A stretch of DNA of 27,925 nt. Origin: CALZFJ01 sp964459845 (lineage in GTDB: Bacteria > Bacteroidota > Bacteroidia > Bacteroidales > Muribaculaceae). Positions 1 to 7,419 of the stretch are shown here, piece after piece. Location of the stretch: contig CAYWOC010000028.1 in the NCBI GenBank assembly GCA_964459845.1, positions 1-27,925 of the forward strand, written 5' to 3'. The translations under genes and the position numbers were made by a program. Numbering within the stretch: position 1 is the stretch's first letter; each line of letters starts with the position of its first letter. Below the pieces are notes generated by a model. It had not been told where the DNA came from. It was given only the letters and a program-made list of their open reading frames with translations, and did no database searches.

Positions 1-6
1 GCTACA

Positions 7-231
7 CTATACTCTTGACATCTTCCCCGCCCACCGGGAAAATCCGCTGACCCGTAAAACGGCAACAACACTATATGAGAAGCCTATGGTCTGCATTGGG
101 TCTTGCACTTGCATCTGCCAAAACATTCCCATTGCGAGGCTCGATATGCCCAATATGATATTTATATAATCGACGATTTTAGTGTAATAGATGTTTCTGT
201 ATCCCAGTGTTTTACAATTCACCATTTCCAA
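7..231 (-). CDS. Doubtful small ORF, possible membrane peptide
   Basis: This is an open frame of 74 codons starting at TTG; an ATG (at 225) lies two codons inside it. It contains one hydrophobic stretch (about residues 21-38, around INIILGISSLAMGMFW) that could span a membrane. No family is recognised and there is no clear promoter or ribosome binding site. A competing reading exists on the plus strand: frame 2 is open from the window edge to a TAA at about 170 and reads like an ordinary protein C-terminus (containing AHRENPLTRKTATTLYEK), so this stretch may instead be the tail of a plus-strand gene cut by the window edge. At most one of the two is likely to be real. Confidence 0.2.
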   Translation of the reverse strand: MEMVNCKTLGYRNIYYTKIVDYINIILGISSLAMGMFWQMQVQDPMQTIGFSYSVVAVLRVSGFSRWAGKMSRV

Positions 232-258
232 TATCGTGTAGATTGATACACCATCTTT

Positions 259-819
259 TCAATTTTTATAATTTTCGTATTGATCTATCAAAATGCTATC
301 AACCGCAGAATTATTTTTAAAGAAAGGAAATGCCTGATAAAAAATATCAATGTCTAAAGAGTCTGAATTTTGCTCCATCACCCATGATGATACAATATAA
401 GTTATCATATTGTCATAAGCAATTTTACGTTGGGCAGGAGACAGCATCTCCATAGCATTGTGTAAACCTTCTATCTTTTGGGGGAATTTTCGTAACATGT
501 GGTTTAAGCCGTCAGCAAAGACTTCATCATATTGTTCGTCTTTATGAGACATACAGTGTCTTGTAACCAAAACATAATCATGTCTCTCAGACATTTTTGA
601 TTCAAAAAAAGAACCCTCAATAATTCTCTTCAAAAAAAGGCTATCATCAATAATGCTTTCTTTTGGTAATTTCGCCTTTTTATCAATGCTGATTTGGTCT
701 ATATTTTCCTCCAATCTGTCTCGTTGAACTTTTGGGCTATCCTTTTTAGCATGATTATTAAAGCAAGCTGTCATCGCCAAGAAACACAAAAGAACAAGTG
801 TAAGAGAAGTCTTCATCAT
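259..819 (-). CDS. Small predicted lipoprotein, function unknown
   Basis: The 186-residue product begins with a basic residue and a hydrophobic stretch, then a lipobox LAMTAC ending at Cys19, so it is predicted to be lipid-anchored in the envelope. The mature part is polar and charged, lysine-rich at first (HAKKDSPKVQRDRLEENIDQ), with no recognised domain; the C-terminal half looks mainly helical. Two adjacent ATG codons (817-819 and 814-816) could start it; an AGGAG-like sequence lies about 10 bases upstream of the first. A TACCTTTG -7 box sits about 185 bases upstream, which would give a long leader. The gene looks more AT-rich than the large genes beside it. Export is well supported; function is not known. 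Confidence 0.7.
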   Translation of the reverse strand: MMKTSLTLVLLCFLAMTACFNNHAKKDSPKVQRDRLEENIDQISIDKKAKLPKESIIDDSLFLKRIIEGSFFESKMSERHDYVLVTRHCMSHKDEQYDEVFADGLNHMLRKFPQKIEGLHNAMEMLSPAQRKIAYDNMITYIVSSWVMEQNSDSLDIDIFYQAFPFFKNNSAVDSILIDQYENYKN

Positions 820-1002
820 TATATTTCATCTCCTTTTCTGATATCATTTACCTGTCCATAGCTCTTTGACCGATAAATGAGATGATTTAAACGTTAAAAT
901 AATCGATTAAATGATAAAATACCATAGTACAATCAAGATTATTTGAGATATAAACTTGTATCGTGCTGATATGTTTTATCAATGCATTGAAATTTATAAT
1001 AG

Positions 1003-1010
1003 CAAAGGTA
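1003..1010 (-). promoter_or_regulatory. Candidate -7 box for the lipoprotein gene
   Basis: On the minus strand this reads TACCTTTG, matching the Bacteroidetes TAnnTTTG -7 consensus. No TTG lies at the usual distance upstream, and the start codon is about 185 bases away, so support is moderate. Confidence 0.4.
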
Positions 1011-1044
1011 AATAAAAATTGGAATTGTAGGCTAATGTGGTGAG

Positions 1045-1087
1045 AAAAAACAACCGATTAGAGCCGTATGGCGGGACTAATCGGTTG
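1045..1087 (-). terminator. Rho-independent terminator of the large secreted-protein gene
   Basis: The arms CAACCGATTAG (1051-1061) and CTAATCGGTTG (1077-1087) form a perfect 11-bp stem with a 15-base loop. Read on the minus strand it lies about 40 bases after the stop codon of the 1126-5826 gene and is followed directly by six T (1050-1045). Confidence 0.9.
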
Positions 1088-1125
1088 CTATTGTTTATGT
1101 GCTTATATTGTGATAAGCGCAGGGC

Positions 1126-4100
1126 TTATTTCACTACTTTGACAACGCTTGTTGCGGTCTTTACGATGTAGGCACCTGTTGCGAGATCGCTCATGTCGAT
1201 GCTTTCCACATCGCTGACAGTCTTGACAAGTGAACCGCTGGCTGTGAATACTTGCGCATCGGCTGCGGCTGGAAGAACCACACGGTCGGTCGCACGGTCG
1301 TAGTAGGCTGCTGCGCCGGCTGAGATGCCGTTCACACCACCTGCTGCGTAGATTACTGCATTCGATTCAGCCGATTCGTTGTCGCCATCTACAGCGGTAA
1401 CTGTGTAGCTTCCTGAGAGTGCTTCTTTCACGGTGTAAGCCTTGTCGGCAACGCCGGTTGCAATGACTGTGCCGTCGCGATAGACGTTGTAGGTGACAGT
1501 GGATTCTGCTGGAGCAGCATCGGCATCAGTTGCTTTCTGGTCGTCCGTAGTGAAGATGCTTTCAATGCGCCAGTTGTAGTTCTGCTTGAACTTAGTGAGC
1601 AATGAATACCAGTAGCCTGAAGTTGCTGAAGAAGAAATCAGGTCGCTGAAGCCCGGTTTCACAGAAGGACCTGCATCCATCATGAGTGGTTTCAGGCCAG
1701 TCTTGTAGGTGATGTGGTAGCCTACGCTCACGTCTATGCCCTCTGGTATTGTTATTGACTTGTTGAGGCGTACGGTGTTCCATCCGACTACTGCATCCTC
1801 CACGTTCACTGGTTGCTCGAAGATGATGTCTTCGCCAAACATCACGAATGCTGCAAGAGAAGTGATGTCGTTGCTTGCGAGCTTGAAGCGTATGTGAGAA
1901 ATCTTTTCTCCCACTTTACCCATTTCAGCCAATGTGTCGGCAGTGAACTTGATGGCTTGATAGCCTTCGCGAGTTGTTCCGCCGGTCATTCCGAGAGCAA
2001 GGTCGGTGTCGCCTTTGTGATATTTCATCACTGCTGCATCGGCATCGATTGCGTCCCAAGTGAGGTTCAAGTCGCCACCTGCGGCTTGTCCTTTGAGCCC
2101 GTAAGGCGCTTGAGTCTTCTGACTGATGAAGTTGTCGAAAGCTACAGCCTTGCTGACAGGAGATTCCCAGCCATTGTCATATACATTAGAGACGGTGTAG
2201 CTGTATTCGCCATATTCCTTTATGACTTCGTTGTAGGTCTTCTCGTTCACGTCGCTGATTTCCTTCACGAGTTTGCTGTTGCGATATACGCGGTAGCCCA
2301 CTACGGCAGGAGCATTCGCTGTTTTAGCAGAAGCTGCTTTGACGGTAGCATTGGCTCTGCTGCTTGCCGCCTCGATGCCATATTCGCTTGCGGTGACGCA
2401 AAGCGCATTGTCGGCATTTTCGGTGAACATTGCGTTGCCGAGGGTGATGCTCTTAGCCTCGGGAGCTGCGCTTGCCGATGGGATGGCTGTGGCACCGATT
2501 ACGATGTTATAATTGGCATAGCTTGGTGCGATAGTGCCGAGGTTGAGCCAGCTTGCGCCATTGGTTAGGCTCACCACAGCTCCGTTCTCGACTGCTGGTC
2601 CGCCATCGAGAATAAGCACTGACTTGCCAGCAGGAAGCGATGCGTTATATACGAGATACAAGTCTTTTCCATCAGGAATATTTACTGGAGTAGGCAATGT
2701 CAGGTTGTATAGAGCACCAGCGGTAATCTCATTGCCATCGATTTCCTCAGAGAGCAGCTTGTCGGTTCCCGAGTAAACTTCAATCTTGAACGAAGGGATA
2801 GAAGCTCCTATGGCAAACTTGATGGAGTTGATTGCATATCCCTTAGCCAGCTCGTCGGCCTTGAACTTCGCGCCATAAAGCATATCCATGGCTTCCGAGA
2901 ATCCGGCAGTATAGGATGGGGTAGCATAGTGCTTAAGCTCGATTGCATCGTTGCTCCATGCCATGCTGAACTTGCCGTCCTCGAATTGGCTTGATGTCAC
3001 GATAGGAGCTACGAATGATTCAGGAATAGTGTAAGTGAGGCTTACACTCTTGCCGACAGATTTATATCCGTTGGTGCCTACGGCAACTACTGTGTAGCTG
3101 TTGGTGCCGAGTGCGCTTGATGTCTCGGTGTATTTAGTGTCTTTGACATCTTTGGCTACAATTTCGCCATTGCGATATACAATGTAGGAATCAACCACAG
3201 GAGCTTCGCCAACTTCGCCTATAGCCTCAACGTCGGCAGAAAGCATGAAGTTGCCGGCAATCTTACCAGAGCTAAGAGTCTTCCAAGAAGGCTTAGATGC
3301 CTTGAAATTGCTGCTGCTTGGAGAAGACACCGAGAATGAGTTGCCCTTGGTCTCTACAGCCACAGAGGCATCCACACCTACTGGGTGAGCCGATTTGTTG
3401 TGGGTGTAGTAGCATCCGAATGCATAGGTGTTGCCTTGCTCAAACTTGTATGGAGTGGTGAGGCTGAATTTGTGCCAAGCTTTGGCTTCGATTGTTGCAA
3501 CCTCATCGGCTGTGATGTCTTGAGAATAGTCAATCACACCGTTCTTCATCACAAACAGCTTCACGCCTGTAATCTCTTTTTCGGCAACATATGCGTTGAT
3601 GGCGGTAATCTGGTGATTAGGATAAGCTACCATATCGTTGCTGTCAAACTCCTGCTTAATCCATACCTTTGGAGCTGTGGTGGAAGTCCCGCCGATGTTC
3701 ACGCCGAACGTTTCGCCGCCCCAAGTGAGCTTTTCGCTGCGAGTGAGTGGAGCGTGCCATTCAATGGTTCCGTTAAGTCCGTCTTCTACAGAACCGCTGA
3801 TTGTGGCAACTGCCGGGAATACCTTAGCTGAAGAAGTTGATGTAGCCATTGCGCTTCCCGACAGGTATTCTTCAATGTCGCTTGCAGTGCCATAAACGGC
3901 AGCCACAGTGTATTCGTTGTCGCCTTCAGGCTCGTTCTTCAGGGTGATAGTCTTGTCGGTGACAAGGTCTGCGGTAGCCAGTTCGTTATTGCGGTAGATG
4001 TAATATCCGTTAGGCTCGGCTGCAGGCAAGCTGTGGACGTATGCCGAAATCAAGAAGTCGCCAGGAGCGGCAGCGGTCCAAGTCTTGCCGTCGTCGGTCG

Positions 4101-5826
4101 ATACAAGGTTACCCTTGCCCGAAGTGGCTGCGCGGTCGGTTATGCCCACAAAATCTTGATTGTAGCCATACATATACTTGATGCCGAAAATCACATCCTC
4201 TTTGCCTGTGATGTAGTAAGGCTCATCGAGTGCCACACCGCGCCAAGAGTTCTTCTTGTAGTTGGAGAGGTCGATTTTCTTGTTCATCACGAGTTTTCCG
4301 CCCTCATAAATTTGAGCGTATGCCTCATAGATATTGCGGTATTCAAAATATGCGATAGTGTCGATGGCGCATCCCACATAGTTCTTTAGCTCGGCAGCCG
4401 TGAACTTGGCTCCGGCAACGAATTGGCAAGGGCCTTCGGTGTCGGTAACCGATGCTGAATATCCGTTGTAGTCCTTTCCGTCGTGCCATTTCAGCTCGTT
4501 CTTCTCGTTAGGCGATTTCCAAGTGAGAGTCTCATCTTGGAAATTGGCAGAAGCTGTGAGCGAGTGAGGTGCAGCCTGACGTTCCTTTGCTGGCATGAAT
4601 ATTACTTCGCCAAGCGATGCAAGGTCTTTTTTGTGGGTGATTACGGTCTCGATGCTTGCCTCGTCCTGCGTAGCCACATTCCAAGTGTTGTTTTGTGCAT
4701 ACACGGTGTTTGTGGTGTTGTTATACAGGTCGTAGAGAGCTCCGCCATTACCATTGTTCACGAATACGTTCCCGCCATGATTGTAGTTGGCATCCGATTT
4801 ATCGACCGACACATTTCCGAGGTTCACATTGTTGCCTCCGATAACAGTCACGCCCCACAGGTTGTGTTCAATATAGTTGTCGGAAATTTTAGCGTTTTGC
4901 TTCTTTGTGGAGTCGTAGATGCTTATTCCGCTGCCGCCATTGTTGGCGTTTGTCTCATAGCAGTTGTTAATAAGTGCATTGCCTTCGATGACAGCATCCA
5001 TCGGGCCGATGGTTGTGATGCCATAGCGGCAGTTCATCACGCAGTTGTTGCTGATTTCCACCTTGTTGTCACCTTTTAGCTGTATCATATTGCCTACGCC
5101 AATGCCACCTACCTTCGACAGCTTGTTGCCGATGATGGTGTTGCCTGTGATGATGATAGGAGTATCGCCACCGACAGTGACATTCACAAAAGGCTTGTTG
5201 GAATTGAGCGTATTGCAGTTGGAGAGATAGTTGTCTTTGAAAATAAGTCCCGAAGTGATGTTTGCGGCACCGCCAATTGCAGTTGCCTCGTTGTTCTCGA
5301 AGCGGCAGTTGGTGACGCTCACAGTACATCCTGTAGAGCCTAAAGAGATTGCACCCGAACTGCTCAGCGCAGTAGTCACATTTGTGAATGTGCAATGGTC
5401 GATACTGAAATCCTTAGCACCGCCATACTTGATGGCGCAATAGTCGAAAGCAACGTTCTTCACATTTCCTGCCGAAGTCTCGGAGTAGAAATATACACCT
5501 TTAGGCTTGGCAGATTCAGACGTTCTTGAGAATGAAGCCTTGCCTTCAGGAGCCAAGTCGCCATATCCAAGGATCTTAACAACAACCTTGTTGTCCAACC
5601 TTACGTCGTCGCCGTCAGTGAGGCGAAGCGTGTCGGTTGCAGCGATTTCCAAGTCTTGAGCCACATGATATGCGCCGTTCACCACTGTAACCCCCGATTC
5701 TGGAATCTGGCTCAGGGATTTGAAGGTGTAAACGCTCTTGTCGCCCTTGGTGACATATTGTGCAGAAGCCGAAAAAGCTCCGGCAGCAATCATCGCCGCA
5801 ACAAAAAGAGTAGAACACTTTTTCAT
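1126..5826 (-). CDS. Large secreted beta-helix protein with four repeated modules and a T9SS-like tail
   Basis: The 1566-residue product has a signal peptide ending near ASA-Q (residues 1-23). Residues about 110-385 contain recurrent hydrophobic/Asn motifs (IDHCTFTNV, VTNCRFENN, IEGNALINN, ISDNYIEHN) typical of a right-handed parallel beta-helix. From about 420 onward a composite unit recurs four times: a jelly-roll-like domain of roughly 150-180 residues, with motifs such as GAKFTAAEL, GAKFKADEL and IKFTADTLA, followed by a fibronectin-III-like segment built around Y-x-V/I-Y-R-N/D-G (near residues 609, 884, 1180 and 1447). The last 65 residues, ending in DLATGAYIVKTATSVVKVVK, resemble a T9SS type A sorting domain, so the protein probably passes the outer membrane and is anchored at the surface. 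A catalytic role (polysaccharide lyase-like) or adhesion are both possible; no active site could be assigned. It is monocistronic, with its own promoter and terminator. Confidence 0.85.
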   Translation of the reverse strand: MKKCSTLFVAAMIAAGAFSASAQYVTKGDKSVYTFKSLSQIPESGVTVVNGAYHVAQDLEIAATDTLRLTDGDDVRLDNKVVVKILGYGDLAPEGKASFSRTSESAKPKGVYFYSETSAGNVKNVAFDYCAIKYGGAKDFSIDHCTFTNVTTALSSSGAISLGSTGCTVSVTNCRFENNEATAIGGAANITSGLIFKDNYLSNCNTLNSNKPFVNVTVGGDTPIIITGNTIIGNKLSKVGGIGVGNMIQLKGDNKVEISNNCVMNCRYGITTIGPMDAVIEGNALINNCYETNANNGGSGISIYDSTKKQNAKISDNYIEHNLWGVTVIGGNNVNLGNVSVDKSDANYNHGGNVFVNNGNGGALYDLYNNTTNTVYAQNNTWNVATQDEASIETVITHKKDLASLGEVIFMPAKERQAAPHSLTASANFQDETLTWKSPNEKNELKWHDGKDYNGYSASVTDTEGPCQFVAGAKFTAAELKNYVGCAIDTIAYFEYRNIYEAYAQIYEGGKLVMNKKIDLSNYKKNSWRGVALDEPYYITGKEDVIFGIKYMYGYNQDFVGITDRAATSGKGNLVSTDDGKTWTAAAPGDFLISAYVHSLPAAEPNGYYIYRNNELATADLVTDKTITLKNEPEGDNEYTVAAVYGTASDIEEYLSGSAMATSTSSAKVFPAVATISGSVEDGLNGTIEWHAPLTRSEKLTWGGETFGVNIGGTSTTAPKVWIKQEFDSNDMVAYPNHQITAINAYVAEKEITGVKLFVMKNGVIDYSQDITADEVATIEAKAWHKFSLTTPYKFEQGNTYAFGCYYTHNKSAHPVGVDASVAVETKGNSFSVSSPSSSNFKASKPSWKTLSSGKIAGNFMLSADVEAIGEVGEAPVVDSYIVYRNGEIVAKDVKDTKYTETSSALGTNSYTVVAVGTNGYKSVGKSVSLTYTIPESFVAPIVTSSQFEDGKFSMAWSNDAIELKHYATPSYTAGFSEAMDMLYGAKFKADELAKGYAINSIKFAIGASIPSFKIEVYSGTDKLLSEEIDGNEITAGALYNLTLPTPVNIPDGKDLYLVYNASLPAGKSVLILDGGPAVENGAVVSLTNGASWLNLGTIAPSYANYNIVIGATAIPSASAAPEAKSITLGNAMFTENADNALCVTASEYGIEAASSRANATVKAASAKTANAPAVVGYRVYRNSKLVKEISDVNEKTYNEVIKEYGEYSYTVSNVYDNGWESPVSKAVAFDNFISQKTQAPYGLKGQAAGGDLNLTWDAIDADAAVMKYHKGDTDLALGMTGGTTREGYQAIKFTADTLAEMGKVGEKISHIRFKLASNDITSLAAFVMFGEDIIFEQPVNVEDAVVGWNTVRLNKSITIPEGIDVSVGYHITYKTGLKPLMMDAGPSVKPGFSDLISSSATSGYWYSLLTKFKQNYNWRIESIFTTDDQKATDADAAPAESTVTYNVYRDGTVIATGVADKAYTVKEALSGSYTVTAVDGDNESAESNAVIYAAGGVNGISAGAAAYYDRATDRVVLPAAADAQVFTASGSLVKTVSDVESIDMSDLATGAYIVKTATSVVKVVK

Positions 5827-5857
5827 AAATAATAGTAATTTAATAGTTATATTACCA

Positions 5858-5888
5858 CAAAAGTAACAAAATTATGTAATACGAGCAA
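5858..5888 (-). promoter_or_regulatory. Housekeeping promoter of the large secreted-protein gene
   Basis: On the minus strand a TTTTTG (TTG at 5888-5886) is followed after 20 bases by TACTTTTG (5865-5858), matching TTG-N19-21-TAnnTTTG. The start codon is about 30 bases downstream. Confidence 0.75.
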
Positions 5889-5895
5889 AAACACT

Positions 5896-5916
5896 GACAA
5901 AAAAGTAAATTTTGTC
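5896..5916. repeat. Inverted repeat just upstream of the promoter
   Basis: GACAAAA (5896-5902) and TTTTGTC (5910-5916) are separated by 7 bases and lie immediately upstream of the -33 element of the 1126-5826 gene. The position would suit an operator, but the arms are short and AT-rich, so chance is possible. Confidence 0.3.
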
Positions 5917-6005
5917 GCTCACGAGGACGAATTTTGTAGGATTATTGCCATTAAAGAATCAAAAATAGGATACATACTTTGGTAATGGGGTGATTTATGA
6001 TGGAT

Positions 6006-6051
6006 TCGGGTGCATAGCTAAGGGCTTTTACCCCCGAAGCTATGCACCCGA
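6006..6051 (-). terminator. Strong hairpin after the 6093-7106 gene, without a T-run
   Basis: The arms TCGGGTGCATAGCT (6006-6019) and AGCTATGCACCCGA (6038-6051) pair perfectly over 14 bp around an 18-base loop. It begins about 40 bases after the stop codon of the minus-strand gene at 6093. No T-run follows on either strand, so it may be an mRNA-end stabiliser, a factor-dependent stop or a protein site rather than a classical terminator. Confidence 0.5.
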
Positions 6052-6092
6052 TGTGCCATGGGGTAAAGATTCGGTGTTGGCTGAGATGTTCC

Positions 6093-7106
6093 CTATTGAG
6101 CAAATGAATAAGAATCGAGCGATATGACGGTTTGTTTAACCTTTCCGCGTGTCCCTATCATGGTGGCATTCTGTCTGACGACGGAATATGGCCAACCGTT
6201 GGGCAGATAGTCTATTTTCATATAATCCTCATAACTGCCATCGACCTTTATCTGGTCGTCAAAATTTTCATTGACAAAGTCCTTGATGCTGTCGCCGGAG
6301 AATGTTCCTACGATGTCGCTGATTAGTGTCTTTAATTCGTTGCGAGGCAAGACGCTGGTTATGTCATCAATTATATGATATGTGTCATCTTCCTCGTCGA
6401 TAAAAGCTGAGCTGTATGTGGTGTTCTCAAATTGAGAGTCGGTGGCATCTTCATGCTCGGTAAACTCACCTATTTTCACGCATTTGCCATGGTTCATAAA
6501 CAGCATGTTAAGTTCTTCAAGGTAGCCGTCGGTCAATTTGTCGATATCAATATTTTTTGCATAGTCGTTTATGTCAAGTCCCAATTTCTTTAATTCTTGT
6601 ATTTCAGGCAGTTTGTATGCTTCTTTGAAAATATCCTTAAAAAGAGATTTTGCTTGTTTCTTGATTTGCCCGAGGTTGTTGTATTTTGTGATATGCCCGT
6701 ATTCGTCAGTCTCAAAGCAAACGGAAGTGTCTACGATTTTTTGACCGTATTTGGCAGTTATCTGATTTTGGAATTTAGCGAGTGCAGAAGCCGTTTCGGG
6801 AAGGGTGTCGGTCGGGAACTCAAGGAAGGTGTAAACCATTTTATATCCTTTGGCAGTTGAGTCGGTGACGACTATGCGCACCTTCGTCGATGCCGATGCA
6901 GTGCGAATGGTGTCGGAGTCGCTTACTTGCCATTGGCTTTCGTTGATCCAATAAGTCACGGTGTCGTGCTTGCCGAACCATCCGATTACATTTATTGAGG
7001 TGTCTTTCTGCTCGGTGTTGCCCCGCGCTTTGGATGTTTCGCTTTGTGCTGAGATACTGATGGTCATTACCAGCATAAAAAGTAGCCAAATAAGAATTTT
7101 CTTCAT
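6093..7106 (-). CDS. Exported protein of unknown function
   Basis: The 337-residue product starts with a clear signal peptide (MKKILIWLLFMLVMTISISA, cleavage before Q21), with no lipobox Cys, so it is periplasmic or secreted. After about residue 40 it is mixed beta/alpha; a Lys-rich helical segment lies near 150-200 (around IKKQAKSLFKDIFKEAYKLP). The acidic run DEEDD lies near residue 232. No sorting tail and no recognised family are seen. It has its own promoter, next to a run of ten G, and is followed by a long hairpin. Being exported is well supported; the role is unknown. Confidence 0.75.
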   Translation of the reverse strand: MKKILIWLLFMLVMTISISAQSETSKARGNTEQKDTSINVIGWFGKHDTVTYWINESQWQVSDSDTIRTASASTKVRIVVTDSTAKGYKMVYTFLEFPTDTLPETASALAKFQNQITAKYGQKIVDTSVCFETDEYGHITKYNNLGQIKKQAKSLFKDIFKEAYKLPEIQELKKLGLDINDYAKNIDIDKLTDGYLEELNMLFMNHGKCVKIGEFTEHEDATDSQFENTTYSSAFIDEEDDTYHIIDDITSVLPRNELKTLISDIVGTFSGDSIKDFVNENFDDQIKVDGSYEDYMKIDYLPNGWPYSVVRQNATMIGTRGKVKQTVISLDSYSFAQ

Positions 7107-7165
7107 GCTTTTTTTAGGATATTAATGTAAATAATTGCTTTTGAATTATGGATATTATCCGCAAG

Positions 7166-7198
7166 CAAAGTTAAGTGTTTTGTGCGAAATTGAAGCAA
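7166..7198 (-). promoter_or_regulatory. Promoter of the exported-protein gene at 6093-7106
   Basis: On the minus strand TTTTTTG (TTG at 7198-7196) is followed after 22 bases by TAACTTTG (7173-7166), a match to TAnnTTTG with slightly long spacing. The start codon is about 60 bases downstream. The C10 tract (minus-strand sense) lies only one base upstream of the T-run of the -33 element. Confidence 0.65.
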
Positions 7199-7203
7199 AA
7201 AAT

Positions 7204-7213
7204 GGGGGGGGGG
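7204..7213. repeat. Homopolymer of ten G abutting a promoter
   Basis: Ten consecutive G on the plus strand (ten C in the sense of the 6093-7106 gene) sit immediately upstream of that gene's -33 element. Runs of this length are prone to slipped-strand change and also to sequencing error. Confidence 0.9.
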
Positions 7214-7314
7214 AAATTTTCTGAGAAAATGCGGTACTACAGTTGTTGTCGGTGTGATGGTGTATATTTGTGGAGCTTCATAGGAGATGAATGTTGAGGA
7301 ATTATGCTACTTTC

Positions 7315-7394
7315 GTAGGAAAAAGTGTGTATGTTTTGCAAATATTTGTAGGAAAAAGTGTGTATGTTTTGCAAATATTCGTAGGAAAAAGTGT
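7315..7394 (+). repeat. 33-bp tandem repeat, two full copies and a partial third
   Basis: Copies start at 7315, 7348 and 7381, exactly 33 bases apart. The first two agree at 32 of 33 bases; each starts GTAGGAAAAAGTGTGTATG. The third shares the first 14 bases and then changes to GTATATTTGCG, which creates the -7 box of the ATPase gene. There is no spacer between copies, so this is not a CRISPR array. Confidence 0.9.
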
Positions 7395-7401
7395 ATATTT
7401 G
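7369..7401 (+). promoter_or_regulatory. Promoter of the AAA ATPase gene inside the repeat
   Basis: TTTTG (TTG at 7369-7371, end of repeat copy 2) is followed after 22 bases by TATATTTG (7394-7401, repeat copy 3). The start codon at 7420 is 18 bases beyond the -7 box, so the leader would be very short. Confidence 0.6.
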
Positions 7402-7419
7402 CGTAAAAAATAGCAGATT

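Larger units (their letters stand above)
820..1125. other. Intergenic region with terminator and leader
   Basis: This 306-base gap holds the terminator of the large secreted-protein gene at its right end, a candidate -7 box for the lipoprotein gene at 1003-1010, and about 180 AT-rich bases between that box and the lipoprotein start. No ORF, tRNA or convincing structured RNA was seen in the leader part. Confidence 0.6.
7107..7419. other. Divergent intergenic region with poly-G, palindrome and tandem repeats
   Basis: This 313-base gap separates divergent genes. It holds the minus-strand promoter of the 6093-7106 gene, a G10 run (7204-7213), a small palindrome ATTTTCT-G-AGAAAAT (7216-7230), an extra plus-strand TATATTTG (7263-7270), and the 33-bp tandem repeats that lead into the ATPase gene. 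No small ORF was supported. Confidence 0.6.

Noticed and set aside
7315..7394. Possible CRISPR array
   Set aside because: The 33-bp units are directly adjacent with no spacers, only two and a half copies exist, and no cas genes are near.
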